64,000 nt of DNA, from positions 9,215,124 to 9,279,123 of the forward strand of contig NC_134775.1 of the NCBI RefSeq assembly GCF_050436995.1, in the 5' to 3' direction. Positions 30,103-42,069 of the stretch are shown here, piece after piece. Both the position numbers and the translations under genes were made by a program. The DNA comes from Anticarsia gemmatalis. Its lineage: Eukaryota; Arthropoda; Insecta; Lepidoptera; Erebidae. The notes beneath the pieces are model-generated. The model ran no database searches. It was not told the DNA's origin and saw only the letters and a program-made list of their open reading frames with translations. Position 1 is the stretch's first letter. Every line of letters starts with the position of its first letter.

Positions 30103-30837
30103 ATGTCTCAGCTAAGTGAGATTCAGCTGACCCAGACGAAGCTTGAGGAGACCTTCAACAAACGGATGACTGATCTGGAGGCTCAACTGCAAACAGGTGC
30201 TGCGAAGGACACAGTGGCAAAGGCGGCTGAGGAGATCCGGACGTTCCGTGAGCTCATTTTTGGTGTCCTCAGTTTGCTCCGGCAACAAATTGCTGAATGT
30301 GCACGGATGGTGGACTCCATAGAAACGAGACATTGCAGGAAGGATCTCCTCTTCTTCGGCATTCCGGAGACGGAGAACATAGACAGGCAAAGTATGGCCT
30401 CCAGCATTATCCATGCCAAGTTAAGCTTGACCACCATCACTGCAGCTTCCATTAGGGTCTGTCACAGGATTGGCACCCCCGGAGGTAAGCACCATCAACC
30501 AATTCTTGTGCGCTTCTCGGATGCAGAGGTCCGGTCATCGGTCTGGCGAGCCAAGGCAAAACTGCGCGAGACGTCAATATCGGTCAGAGAGTTCCTGACG
30601 AGGACCCGCCAAACTATATTTGCGAAGGCCCGGCAGCATTTTGGCTTGAAGGACTGTTGGACTCAAGACGGCATCATCATCGTCGTCAAAACTACAGATC
30701 AAAGCCGACATAAGATCGTCACTTTGGAAGAGCTGAAGACGTTAACTGTCCTGCATGTAAAGGTGGCCACTGCAGTCCCATCCCCGGCCGAGGCGCGGAG
30801 CGGCGAACGCAGGATCATCCACGGCGGGATCTACTAA
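30103..30837 (+). CDS. Orphan LINE ORF1 (coiled coil plus RRM-like domain)
   Basis: Intact 244-codon frame with ATG 30103 in the context AAAATGTC. The N-terminal 75 residues are heptad-rich (LEETFNKRMTDLEAQL, EIRTFRELIFGVLSLL). An RRM-like domain follows (RKDLLFFGIPETENIDR, IRVCHRIGTPGGKHHQPILV), then a C-terminal domain (TRTRQTIFAKARQHFGLKDC, TQDGIIIVVKT), the layout of L1/jockey-type ORF1 (transposase_22 family). No endonuclease or RT follows in the next 1.5 kb. Base composition is GC-richer than the surroundings. Either an ORF1-only derivative of a LINE or the 5' part of an element truncated at its 3' end. Confidence 0.75.
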   Translation: MSQLSEIQLTQTKLEETFNKRMTDLEAQLQTGAAKDTVAKAAEEIRTFRELIFGVLSLLRQQIAECARMVDSIETRHCRKDLLFFGIPETENIDRQSMASSIIHAKLSLTTITAASIRVCHRIGTPGGKHHQPILVRFSDAEVRSSVWRAKAKLRETSISVREFLTRTRQTIFAKARQHFGLKDCWTQDGIIIVVKTTDQSRHKIVTLEELKTLTVLHVKVATAVPSPAEARSGERRIIHGGIY

Positions 30838-32368
30838 ACCGCGTAAGATCTAAGTAAGTGTACTTGATCGTATCGTGAAGCGTGTGTTGAGGTATTGTAG
30901 TGGCTCTGCACAGTTCGGTACGCGCGGCCATCAAGTATGTTCATTATTTTATTTAATAAACTATCACCCTCGTATAAAATTATTGTCATAATTGTTATTT
31001 GCACACCCACTGGGTCGCAGTGTTGTCACTTGTCAGCCGTCAAACTGATAGATGACAACATTGTGACTTTGACAGTTATGTTCAGAAACGTTCGGTGTTG
31101 CGTTTTGTTGTCATTAATTTTTTTTGTTTTTCAATTCACTTACCGTTTTTATTTTTTCTAGTACTGTGCTTTTTTTTTTTTTTTTTTTATTTAGCCTGTT
31201 TCTGGGCATTTTCTAAATCTTTTGACCATTGACATAACATAGTGTCTACTGACTTTGCTATCATATTATTTAATAATTATAAGTGGAACTCCCATGTTTA
31301 ATATGACAATCGATAGCAAATTTAAATAAAAGTAAATTAAAATTAAAAATTTTCAAAAATAACATTTAAATTTAAAAAAAATATATAAATGTACATCTAA
31401 ATGCCCCCCAATTTCACGATGTCCCATGCATACCGACCTTACTTTAAAGTATCGTAATCACCAAATATTATTATAATACTCCTATTAAAATCATTTGATT
31501 TGTGGTAAAACAAAATAAAATTATGTTTTTTAATGTCTTTTATTTCATTTTATATCAAAAGAAGTAAATAAATCAAGTTTTATTTTGTCCTAGAATTACG
31601 ATAATACCGGAATTCCCAGTTAGTAACTATGATTTTCGTCAACTTTTTAAAAGAAAACAAGTATTCAAATATTTTTTTTAATATGGCAATCATTTTTTGA
31701 CAGTAACATCATGTGTCACTGTCATTCCGTGCCTCTTTGAATTGGTTAATTTCCGTTACTTAGTTTAGAGCATTGTGTCGACAAAAACATTGTTCCGTTT
31801 AGTAAAGTAATTTTGTACGATTAAATACTATTGTTTTTACACGAACATTCTATAAAGTTTTGCACCAAGTATCTAAGAATAACCTAAGTTTATTAGAATC
31901 ATAAGTTTCAGTGTATAGTTTAAAAATATCGTGATGTGAAATCTTCAATTGTACTTTCGTAACAGCAGGTTGGTAACGTTACATATAGCCGGAATGAATT
32001 TTGTCACTAACTGGAATTATAAGGCCGAGTACTCAGTAAACTAAAAATAAAAGTAGGTAGGTAATTTCCTTAAATTAAGTGCTTTTTATATTTCTTGTGC
32101 AAAAAGTTGGTAGGTACCTAGAAAACACGTTTACGGACTTCAAAAAAAGAGGAAGTACAATTTTCGACTGTTTATAATATATTATATTTTTGTGCACCTA
32201 CCTACTTATGTTCACTGACTTCTCTGCCAATTCTGTTAGATTTTTAGTTACGGGGTGAGTACATTCGAAAATAAATTATGGGTTATGTTGCAGGGCTTCA
32301 TCTTAACTAGGTATAAGACGATATGCTGGAGATAATGTTTATTTATCTATTCATTCAGACTGGAAAAA
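30838..32368. other. No gene recognised; poly(T) tract
   Basis: AT-rich. A 21-bp poly(T) run at about 31169-31188 may be the tail of an antisense retroposon. The phrase AATTCC(C)AGTTAGT(A/G)AC occurs at about 31613 and inverted at about 32005, and a related one inverted near 36682; these are weak candidates for ends of the DNA transposon that follows. Confidence 0.4.
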
Positions 32369-32656
32369 ATGGTAGTTTTTCTAGACATTGAAAAGTTTTT
32401 GACTCGCAAAGATTTAAATCTTCTCAAAAGGACCAAGTGGCCATGGAAAATAACACATTTTATACTAGCACGGAAATGTTATAACTGCAACACTTATACT
32501 GACACATCCGCCGGAATACCGACCCATTTTGTTATTTTTAGTGACAGCCAAATAATTCGTCTTTTGAATCATACATTTTTCTGGTGCCAAACCTGTTCAC
32601 TATTTACTATTTATGATCACTTTTTGGAAGACGAATGTGAATACTGTCACAATTAA
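32369..32656 (+). CDS. Small cysteine-rich ORF upstream of DDE transposase
   Basis: 95 codons from ATG 32369. I do not recognise the family. It has three CxxC pairs (KCYNC, WCQTC, ECEYC) plus a final His, spaced to form one or two zinc-binding sites, and a basic Lys/Trp-containing N-terminus (KRTKWPWKITHF). The stop (32654-32656) is followed after 33 bp, in the same frame, by the ATG of the transposase. That position suggests an accessory protein or an upstream ORF of the same transcript; a role in DNA binding would be inference only. Confidence 0.5.
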   Translation: MVVFLDIEKFLTRKDLNLLKRTKWPWKITHFILARKCYNCNTYTDTSAGIPTHFVIFSDSQIIRLLNHTFFWCQTCSLFTIYDHFLEDECEYCHN

Positions 32657-32689
32657 CAAAACTACTCAGTTATATTTACAAAAACAAAA

Positions 32690-35343
32690 ATGCCGCTTAC
32701 CGGAGCTGAACGAGCTAGGAGATATAGAGAAAAGTTAAAGGAGGATCCTGAAAAATATAAAATATATAAACAGAAACAAAGAGAATTAGTAGGAAAGCAA
32801 AGAAAAAGAATTGCTGATTTAGATGATAACGAGAAAAAAAAGCAAAGGGATCAGTGGAGAAAACAGAAAAGAAATCAGAAAGAAAGAAAACAAACATTAG
32901 TTAATCATGAAACTATACCAAAAAATAAAATTAAGAAACAAAGTAGTAAATTAAATAAAAAGTTACGACGGGTATATTCTAGTTATTTATAATGTGGCAC
33001 AAAAAAAAATTCAAAGGTTAAATACAGTCATTGGTCGTCTTAGAAAGCAGTTATTCCGTTCTTAACAAAAAGAAAAAGATTTGGAAGCGGCTAAAAGTAA
33101 ATCTGAAAAAGAATTTGAGAATTTGAAAGATGCAGTAAAAGACACTTATGCAGATTGCAAGACACTTAAGGAAAAAAGGTTATTGAAAAAAGTCGCTTTT
33201 AAAGTTTCGCAAAAATCTGGATCAAATCTGCTGAAACTGCCTAAAATTTTGGGCCTAAAGAATAAAATTAGATTTTTCAACCGGAGGAAGAGCGATAGCT
33301 ATAGAACATCATTAAAGGTTTTTTCCCTTATTATTATTAATCTACCTATACGACTTGAATATTCCACTATAGAGTTATTTTAATCATATGTTTGTTGTTG
33401 GTTCTTATTTTTCAGGTTCGAGATAGCATTGCGGAATTTTATCTCCGAGATGACGTAACTAGATGTGCAGCAGGCCGAAAAGAGTGCAAAACCAGGAACA
33501 AGACGAAGATGCAAATTAGGTATTTGTTGGACACCCTTCTGAACACTTATCGTATGTATAGAGAAGAAGGCGGAAAAATGAGTTTTTCAACATTTTATAG
33601 TTATAAGCCTTTTTATGTTATAGCGCCCACCCGTGCTGCTAGGGATACGTGTATGTGTATAAAACACAGCAATTTTGAATATTTGTTTACTGCTTTGAAA
33701 TTACGATCGATCATTTCTTACAAAAATATTGACGAAGTAGTCAACTACTTTTCTTGTGATATTACTTCATATAATTGTATGCACGGACTCTGTGAGGTTT
33801 GTAAAACTCCTCGCTTGATATATAATGACGATCAAGCCAATGATAGTATTAAGTGGTACCAATGGGTAAGAGTCGACCACAAATACCAAAAAGCCGGTAG
33901 AGAATATGTAACCAAAAAAACTACTAAACAAGAACAGGTTGGTACTGTCGCTGAATTGACATCCTTATTCCTAGAAAAAATACCAATTTTTAAAATGCAC
34001 TCTTATAACTGGAAAGAGCAGCACAGACAGTACCGAAAATGTGTTCAGAATTTAAAAAGTTATGAGATTGCAATTTTATGTGATTTTTCAGAAAATTACG
34101 AATGTAAGTATGCACATGAGGTTCAGTCGATTCATTTTGGTGCATCCAAAAATTCTATAACTCTCCATACCGGTGCAATATTTTTTAATGATAAGTGTCA
34201 AACATTTGCAACCGTTTCTGATAATAATTGCCATGAACCTGAAGCAATTTGGGCACATTTACTACCTGTAATTAAATATGCTAAAGAACGTTATCCTGAC
34301 ATTTCTGTTATTCATTTTTTTTCGGACGGACCTACTAGTCAATACAGACAAAAAAAAAATTTTTTTTTGCTTAATTTGTTTACTTGTAAACTAAAACTAG
34401 ATTATTCTACATGGTCGTTCTCAGAAAGTGGCCACGGTAAAAGCGTGGCGGATGGTGTCGGGGGTAGTATAAAACGCCAATTAGATAAGAGAGTGTCCTA
34501 CGGCTGTGATATCACTAATGCAACAGAAGCCCATAATGTTTTGTTGAATGCAATGAAAACTGTAAAATGTTTTTATGTTAACGACACCGACTTAACAAAT
34601 ATTGCTAAACTCATTCCATCTAATGTTACAGCTGTGCCTGGAACGATGAAATTACATCAGATAATTTCGTCATCTGAAAATACCATCAAATATCGCTTGC
34701 TTAGTTGTTTCTGTGGTGACAAACCCGGTTTATGTAATTGCAGTAGCCCTAAGTAACATAAACTTGTTCCTAATAAACCAAGCTCAAAAACCGAATCAAA
34801 AGACAAAGTCGTTTTAAGTAATGTTAGAGTTAATAAGCCATTAGTTAAAGAAACCCCCCCAAATGTATCTACTATAAGCTGTGATGCTGATAATAAAGAC
34901 CAACCAATTGTTATAGCTGTGCCCTCAGAGTTAGAATACGCTTTACCTTCTCCGTCTCTGTCAATTATTGATGTTGTAACCAAGCAAATTGATCTTACTA
35001 ATTTAAGTTTTGATCTCGATATAAATTTCGATGATGTGGGCAGCAGCTGTGATTCTCCTGCAGTCTCAACTCCTAAATTTGTGAAAAAACACGTCCGCGT
35101 CAAATATCCTGGAGACTCCCCACCACAACCAAAAAAAAGATGCGTGAGGTCTCTTCTGTACAATGATGGCACTTCTAATAAACTTAAAAAAAATTGCATT
35201 ATCTGTAAGTTGTGTGAAAAGGTCACAAAGAGTAAAGTCAAATGCATGGTTTGTAAAAATGATGTATGTATTCAATGCAGTGGAACAGACTTTTTTGATT
35301 ACATCTGTCCTTCTTGTTTGGATGTATCAGATGAATGCTAAAT
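32690..35343 (+). pseudogene. Rare-type DDE transposase with C-terminal zinc domain (exons about 32690-33319, 33416-35343)
   Basis: The start MPLTGAERARRYREKLKEDP is followed by a Lys/Glu-rich coiled region. The frame shifts near 32985 and has a stop near 33060, then continues to an intron (donor at 33320, acceptor TTTTTCAG ending 33415; the junction SLKVRDSIAEF is in phase). The catalytic region shows LCDFSENYECKYAHEVQSIH (first Asp), IHFFSDGPTSQYRQ (second Asp) and SFSESGHGKSVADGVGGSIK. TAA at 34754-34756 interrupts the frame, which then stays open for 195 codons to a PHD-like Cys-rich end (CIICKLCEK, CMVCKNDVCIQC, CPSC). The D-G-x-x-S-Q-Y/N-R/K motif recalls Sola-type transposases; the family assignment is tentative. 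Three lesions make this copy inactive. Confidence 0.65.
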
Positions 35344-35344
35344 A

Positions 35345-36650
35345 AAATCTAGTTTTATCCAGATATAAATAACTAATTAAGTAATCACATTGTCACAAAA
35401 TAACGAGTCAAACATGCACGTTGTTATTGTTTCTAGTTTTCTCATTATTTAGTAACAACATGATGGTCGTTCACTCTTGAAGAAAGCCAATCACTATTCT
35501 GAAAGAAATTGAAGTTGAGCATGATGGTTATTTTTATGTTTTAGTGAGTTTCAAGTTCAAAAGATGAGACTAAATTTAGCGTTTAAGCATTACGACGTAC
35601 AAAGTTAATAGACTGATTTGAAGAAAATTATATTTTGATAGGTTAATCTATACTAATATCTATACTAATATTATAAAGCTGAAGAGTTTGTTTGTTTGTT
35701 TGATTGTTTGTTTGTTTGTTTGAACGCGCTAATCTCAGGAACTACTGGTCCGATTTGAAAAATTCTTTCACTGTTAGATAGTCCATTTATCGAGGAAGGT
35801 TATAGGCTATATATCATCACGTCTACTAATAGGAGCAGAGTACCAGTGAAAAATGTTACAAAAACAGGGAAAATTTTGACCCATTCTCTCTTATGTGACG
35901 CAAGCGAAGTTGCGCGGGTCAGCTAGTTAATAATAATTGTGATAATAATGTAACGGATGTTGTTACCGGGTAATTCTCAACAAGTAGGTAGGTAGGTACA
36001 TTAGTTTTCAATTTCGGTGGTGCAATATTATCTTTTCTCTTTGTTAACATTGTGAACTATTGGTCTTAATAAGTACCTTTATCTAGCACAATGAAATTGT
36101 GTCATCGTTATAGAAAAATCAGTACCTAAGTACTTACCTATTTGTTTAAAATAACCCTTTATATATGTGATTGAATTGTGATTTAAATTAAAATTTACGA
36201 GAGATATTTACTGTCATTATTAAAATTGTAGAAGTATCAACTTACGTCTACATGTTAATTTAGTAGGTATTAGAAGTTAGGTAGTTTTGTGAACTCAACT
36301 TTATGTTCCTGTAAGTAACTAACATTTCCAATTAGTAATTTGTCAAAGTGAGACTTCAGTGTAGAAAGTGTTATGTTTTTTGTTAATTTTCTTAAAAGAT
36401 GATTAATGTTACAACTAAATATTGTTTGTTTTAATATGTTTTATCCAAATTTCTAAGACATTGTGTTTTTTATCTTGTATCTTTCTCACAACAGAGAATA
36501 ATTTAATGTCATTATGAAACAAATGTTACTAATTCGAAGTATTTTCATTAATATTATGTGAAAATATGCATATTATTGATTAAGTTTGCTAATTTAATTA
36601 ATGTAACTGATTTGAATGATCACATTTTTAAATAAAAAATTACAGAATAC
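35345..36650. other. Transposon 3' flank with a Helitron; otherwise no gene
   Basis: AT-rich. Probably the 3' non-coding part of the DDE transposon on the left. Only the Helitron at 35659-35926 was recognised. Confidence 0.5.
35659..35926 (+). mobile_element. Helitron-like element (Lep1-like), copy d
   Basis: Starts TCTATACTAATATTATAAAG after A (35658) and ends GGGTCAGCTAG before T. The 12 bp TCTATACTAATA upstream (35647-35658) duplicate the first bases of the element. The (GTTT)n stretch after the start is expanded here. Confidence 0.85.
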
Positions 36651-36659
36651 CTAGGCTTT

Positions 36660-37790
36660 TATTAAAAACAGAAAATTTAAAAGTGTTATTAACTGGAACT
36701 ACTTGTTGCCTGAGTGCTCAAAGAAACTCATTTTTTGTCTTAACTGCTTGTTTAATTATAAAACGATTAGTATTTTTAAGAAGTTCATTTAATAGGCTTT
36801 TCAAACGTTTAAAAAATATTACAAAATCACTTATTAAAAAAAATAACATTCCGGTTCCGTAACAGTCAGCTTTTTTAGAAAACGCCCTTCTATGTCCTAC
36901 TGCTGAGCAAAGGTCTCGGTCGATTGTTGCGTCCGGCCATCCATCCAGGAACGCATCCAGGTCATCCCGCCATCTCCGTTTAGGCCTTCCTCTTCGCCGC
37001 CGACCATCTTGTGGCGTCCACTTCGTGGCAATGTTAGCCCATCTTTCCGTGTGCATTCGGTGGACATGTCCGGCCCAATCCCACTTTAGCCTAACGGTTT
37101 TTTGGCTACATCGGCTATGCGCGTTTTGGAGCGTAGCGTTGAGTTCCGGACGTGATCCGTCCTCTTTACTCCAAGAATGCTACGCTCCATAGCTCTCTGA
37201 CAAACCTTCAATTTGGACTTCTGAATCTCAGTCAGGGACCATGTTTGGGCACCGTAGGTTAGGATGGGCAGTATACACGTGTCGACGAGCTTCCACTTTA
37301 AGGTGAGTGGAAGGTTGCCCTTCATTAGATGCTTCATGGACCAGAAGCTCTTCCAGGCGTTCTCAATACGTCTTTCAACCTCTTTGTGTTGCCTGTTGTT
37401 GAACGAGACTATCTGGCCCAAGTAGACATATTCGTCGACATAGTGTATGACATGCCCATCTACCTCGATCCTACGCGTCGTGCTATTGGTCATGACCTGA
37501 GTCTTTGTCCGATTCATGTGAAGTCCAACTTGAAGGCTTGCTGTGCTTAGATCTTGAAGCATCAACTGGAGCTCGGATGCCGATGTTGAAAAAAGGACAA
37601 TGTCGTCGGCAAACCGTAGATTTGTCAATCTTTTTTCGTCAATAATAATGCCTTGTGACTGCCACGGAACCGCTAGGCTGCGGAAAACTTCCTCCAGGGT
37701 ACTCGTAAATAATTTCGGAGACAGCGGGTCTCCCTGTTTGACGCCTTTTTCTATCTGGAAGGATTGACCAGAAGACTGAACCTCTGCTGT
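36660..37790 (-). pseudogene. RTE-type LINE fragment (5'-truncated, one frameshift)
   Basis: Antisense RT. The start is at about 37790 with FQIEKGVKQGDPLSPKLF, then LTNLRFADDIVLFS (37628), the C-terminal YLGQIVSFNN, KEVERRIENAWKSFWSM, CILPILTYGAQTWSLT and QRAMERSILGVKRTDHVR. A frameshift near 37086-37100 moves the frame to WAGHVHRMHTERWANIATKW and GRPKRRWRDDLDAF, and the protein ends near 36870. GVKQGDPLSP and the TYGAQTWSLT block are characteristic of RTE/BovB. Endonuclease absent. Confidence 0.88.
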
Positions 37791-37964
37791 ACTATTGTTA
37801 AATATGGTTTTTATGACTTTGATGTAACTAGGCTATATGCTTTTATGTTATGTTTTTTTTTGTCTTTTTACTTGTGTGTGTTAGCTGGCGGGTTGTGCAG
37901 AGAGCAATTTGCACCGTTTAATATTTTGTTTTTTTTTATACCTATTTGTTATAATAATTATATT

Positions 37965-37967
<3 letters not shown>

Positions 37968-38050
<83 letters not shown>
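37968..38050. repeat. (TA)n microsatellite
   Basis: About 41 perfect TA units, immediately before the first ATG-like start of LINE D. Confidence 0.95.
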
Positions 38051-38056
<6 letters not shown>

Positions 38057-38057
38057 T

Positions 38058-40610
38058 ATGTATAGCAGCGATGATGCTTCTTTTGCAACAGCTGACAATT
38101 CCAGCTCTTCTTCAAGTGACAGCTTTTGTTCCACAGAGGACACGCTCGGTGATTTTGTACGGCAAACTTTTATAGGCTCTAATGAAAATATTTTTAATGT
38201 GTGTCACTTTAATGCACAAAACATTCCGAGCCACTACGCTGACCTACGAGAAGAATTCGCTGATGCTGACGTTCATGCCATCCTGATTTCAGAGACTTGG
38301 CTCAAACTTTACCTACCTTCTTCTTCCTACTCTCTCTCTGGTTTCTCTTTAATACGCAACGGCCACACAGATAAGAGAGGTGGTGGCGTCGCTATCTACT
38401 TTAGGGGTGACTACCCTTATCAAATTCTTAATTCCTTCTGTCCTCATTACTCTGCATCAGCCGAATTTGTTTTTCTCGAGGTTTGTGTCAAAGGAGTCAA
38501 AGTCCTTCTCGGCGTTGTATATTCTCCCTCTTCCATTGACTACTTCTCCAGCATCGAGGCGGTGCTGGAATCTACAGGGTCTAGTTACACACATCAAATC
38601 ATCATGGGCGATTTCAACACCGATATCCTTTCTACCCGCTCACCTCGTTCCTGTAAACTCCTTGAGAACGTCGAGTCCACCAGCCTTCACGTTCTACCCC
38701 TACATGCCACTCACCACAACACTGAAGGTAATACATGGCTGGACTTAATCCTCACGTCTGCTTTTCTCATCTTGTCTCATCCTCTGGCCAATACCCAGCT
38801 CCTGGTTTCTCTCATTACGACTTGATCTTTATGTCCTATACCCTAAAGCCTCCTAAATCCCGCCCAAAGGTTCTGTACAAGCGCTGCTTCGGCCGTATGA
38901 ATGTCGACAAATTAGATACGGATGCCGCTAACCTTAACTGGGAGGAGCTAATAACAGCTTCGAACATTGACAACAAGATTTGTATTTTCAATAAAGCTGT
39001 TTGATGTCCACGCGCCGGTTAGGAAAGTTAAGCTCAAACGTCCACCCGCTCCCTGAATGTCCGAAGGCGTTCGTATGGCCATGAGACGAAGGGACAGAGC
39101 CTTTGCCAGGTTTCGCCGAGACCGCTGCGACGAAAATTGGATTAGGTTTAAAGCTGCAAGAAACCGATGCAATCAGCTGATGGTACGCAATGCTAAACGC
39201 CGACATTTTCAACAGTCTTTCCTCCTCCTCCCCTGTCGATATCTGGAGGTTTCTCGGGACCCTGGGTATTGGCAAACATCACAGTAACGACTTACATTGC
39301 ACTGTTGGTTTGGATGATATAAATCGCCATTTCACTTCCACTTCACCTATCGATCACCAAATCAAGTGCAATACTGTCCGTTCTATTTTAGAATTACCCC
39401 GCCCAACCTTTAAATCCTTCTCCTTTTCTCCAGTAACGCCGGAGTATATAAAGAAGATAACCCTGTCCATTAAATCGAATGCAGTAGGCGCCGATGACGT
39501 CAGTCGTCGGATGATTGTCACTGTTTTGGAACACTTGCTCCCAGCTATTTCCCATATTATTAATTTCTCCCTTACCGTCGGTTCTTTCCCTTCTTTGTGG
39601 CGCAAAGCCTACATTATCCCTTTACCTAAATTCAAATCCGTCGTTTTCAGCTCACTTCCGACCTATTTTCATTCTCCCTTTTCTTTCCAAAGTGCTCGAG
39701 GCCTGTGTGCACAAACAGTTAACACATTTTGTGTTCAACAATAACCTTCTCAGTCCATTTCAATCCGGGTTCAGACCAGGCAGGGGATGGAGGATACAAA
39801 AGTCATTGTGATGGCTCTGGTAGACTTCTCAAACGCCTTCAATACCGTCAGTCGTGATATCCTCCTGTCTATCCTTTCTCATCTTAATATATCTTCCGGT
39901 GCAATAAAATGGTTTTCCTCATATCTTCAAAGACGCCAGCAATCAGTTCACTTCGGTGAATCCTCATCGAGCTGGCGTGAACTTGATTCTGGCGTCCCGC
40001 AAGGCGGCATTCTTTCTCCCTTATTGTTTTCTTTCTTTATTAATCTGGTTACCCAAAATCTTCAAGGAGCGTATCATCTGTACGCTGACGACTTGCAGAA
40101 ATATTCGCATGGAACCGTGGACTCCATATCAACAGCGATTGATGTCGTGAACGGCGACCTAGAACACAACAAGTCCTGGTCCGAGAACTTCGGCTTAGCC
40201 GTTAACCCTACCAAATGTCAGGCTATACTGGTAGGCTGTCACCGTAACATCAGCAGGCTTGGTCACGTTCGCGTTCCAACTATAGTTTTTAATGGCTCGA
40301 TTATTGAAACGAACGTCTACTGTGCGAGATTTAGGATTATACATTGACTCATCTTTAAGCTGGAAAACCCAAATAACCAATGTTTGTCGCAGAGTCACTA
40401 GCACATTGCGGGCTCTATATCGCCTCAAGAACATGCTGCCATCTAGGACGAAAGCGATGCTTGTACAGACTTAAATTTTCCCTCTCATCGACTATGGTGA
40501 CGTGTGTTACTTTGACTTGAATGCAGATCTCTTCAACAAACTCGACCGTCTTCTTAACAACTGCATTCGATGTATATTCAAGTGTCATGGCGCGAGCGTC
40601 GGTGACGTAC
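38058..40610 (+). pseudogene. LINE D, ORF2 (endonuclease and RT, several frameshifts)
   Basis: Endonuclease at 38058-38825: FNVCHFNAQNIPSHYADLRE, AILISETWL, GGGVAIYF, IIMGDFNTDIL. Frameshifts near 38790 and 39000 are followed by the linker with RRHFQQSF. RT lies at 39330-40470 (SNAVGADDVSRRMI, VDFSNAFNTVSRDIL, GVPQGGILSPLLF, HLYADDLQ) with frameshifts near 39640 and 40320. RDLGLYIDSSLSWK leads to a C-terminal fragment, and homology ends near 40610 at the start of LINE C. ORF1 was not found upstream; the (TA)n tract precedes. Clade not assigned beyond the jockey/I/CR1 group. Confidence 0.82.
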
Positions 40611-40876
40611 CTAGCTCCCGGGAATTTATCTTGATTTGAATATTTACTTGGACTATAAAGACCTAAAATGTGTTAATTGTGAACTATAAACCTTTATCAG
40701 CTCGTGTAAATGGAGTACAGTGTGAACTCATTGGATTTTGTGAGTTATTAAATCATAAAACTTGTGCATAATAACCGCGTTACCGACGCCAAGCGAACCA
40801 TGCACCGTTCTCGCTCGCACTTAGCGCGCGTGAATCTATCCGTCTTTGTAACGCAGTGACTTGGTGAATTTTGACA

Positions 40877-41966
40877 ATGAGTTGTGGTGAATGCAACAAT
40901 AAAATTGCACCGGGGGAGCTACTCAAATGCATTGGATGTAAATTGGAATTCCATTATACTTGTTAGAACATTACTTCGGCTCAGTACATGGATAAAAAGA
41001 TACAATTAAAAAGCAAGTTCAAGTGTGATACTTGTACGAACGTTACTAAACGCGTTCGAATAACCGATGTGACGCCGGCACGCACCATGAGCACTAGATC
41101 GGGTCTGATGGACAAAGAAAAGAAGGACGACGCGTCGCAATCTATTGAGAATTGTACTATGGAAGAAATATTACTGGTCCAAAAGTCAATCCAAAGCGGT
41201 ATATCAGGTATTTTAGACAGTGTTAATGGAAGCATTATTGCAAAAATAAATGCTTTGGAATCTAAACTTACGCAAGAAATTAGGACTACAATTAATAACT
41301 TAATACTGGAAAATAATCAATTGAAAGATGATTTGAATATACATATGTAATAAACGATGTATTATTTTGGAAGAAGAAATGAAAGTTCTGAAGTCGGAAA
41401 AACAATATGAAAGTTTAGCGAAAGTCGATACTCGCGCTAAAACTCACTTGCATCAACTGACGTTGATCCAAGTACCGAATATCGTCGAAATATCGGAATC
41501 AAACGTAACCAAACGCAGCGTAATCAACTCGTTGCATAGGCCGTCGTTCCCGCCACTGGAGCACCTACCGGTGCAGTTCGCGCCGCCCGCGTCGTCCCCG
41601 CCACGATTGCAGGGAGTCGCGCGCGCTGACGTAACAGCGACAGCGGCCGATTGCTCGACTACGTACGCGAGTGTGGCCAGAAGCACAGCGGAAACTCTTG
41701 ACAACGGCGGTTGGACGGAAGTTAAAACAAAAGCAAGGTATAATCCTATCAAAAAAGGTGGAAGTAGCACTGCTGAGTTGTTGAAAGCCGTCGAACGGAG
41801 GAAATTATTGCACGTTTGGAGGTTGGATAAGGCAACTACTGAAGTGGATTGAACTGAGTATGTAAAAAACATTCTAGGAGATAAGTCAGATATACAAATT
41901 GTTAAACTAATTCCAAAGACAGACAGAAACTATGCGTCGTTTAAAATAGGTGTTAATGAAAGTTAA
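40877..41966 (+). pseudogene. LINE C ORF1 with PHD-like zinc finger
   Basis: ATG 40877 starts a Cys/His cluster, CGECNNKIAPGELLKC, CIGC, HYTC, of the PHD type, broken by a TAG straight after YTC. A heptad-rich segment (41150-41350, SIQSGISGILDSVNGSI, KINALESKLTQEI) and, after stops at 41348-41353, a Ser/Ala/Pro-rich middle and a C-terminal segment (GWTEVKTKARYNPIKK; WPLNVEFSEWIWFRR near 41990) follow. At least four stops or frameshifts. The PHD finger is known from ORF1 of some insect CR1/jockey-type LINEs; a histone- or DNA-targeting role is inference. Confidence 0.7.
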
Positions 41967-42069
41967 TTTGAAAAATTATGTGATCCTACGGTGTGGCCAT
42001 TAAATGTGGAGTTCAGTGAGTGGATTTGGTTTCGTCGCTCAACCCCAACCGCAACAAATAACAAAGCTC

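Noticed and set aside
37909..38060. Ile/Tyr-repeat ORF
   Set aside because: Translation of the (TA)n tract.
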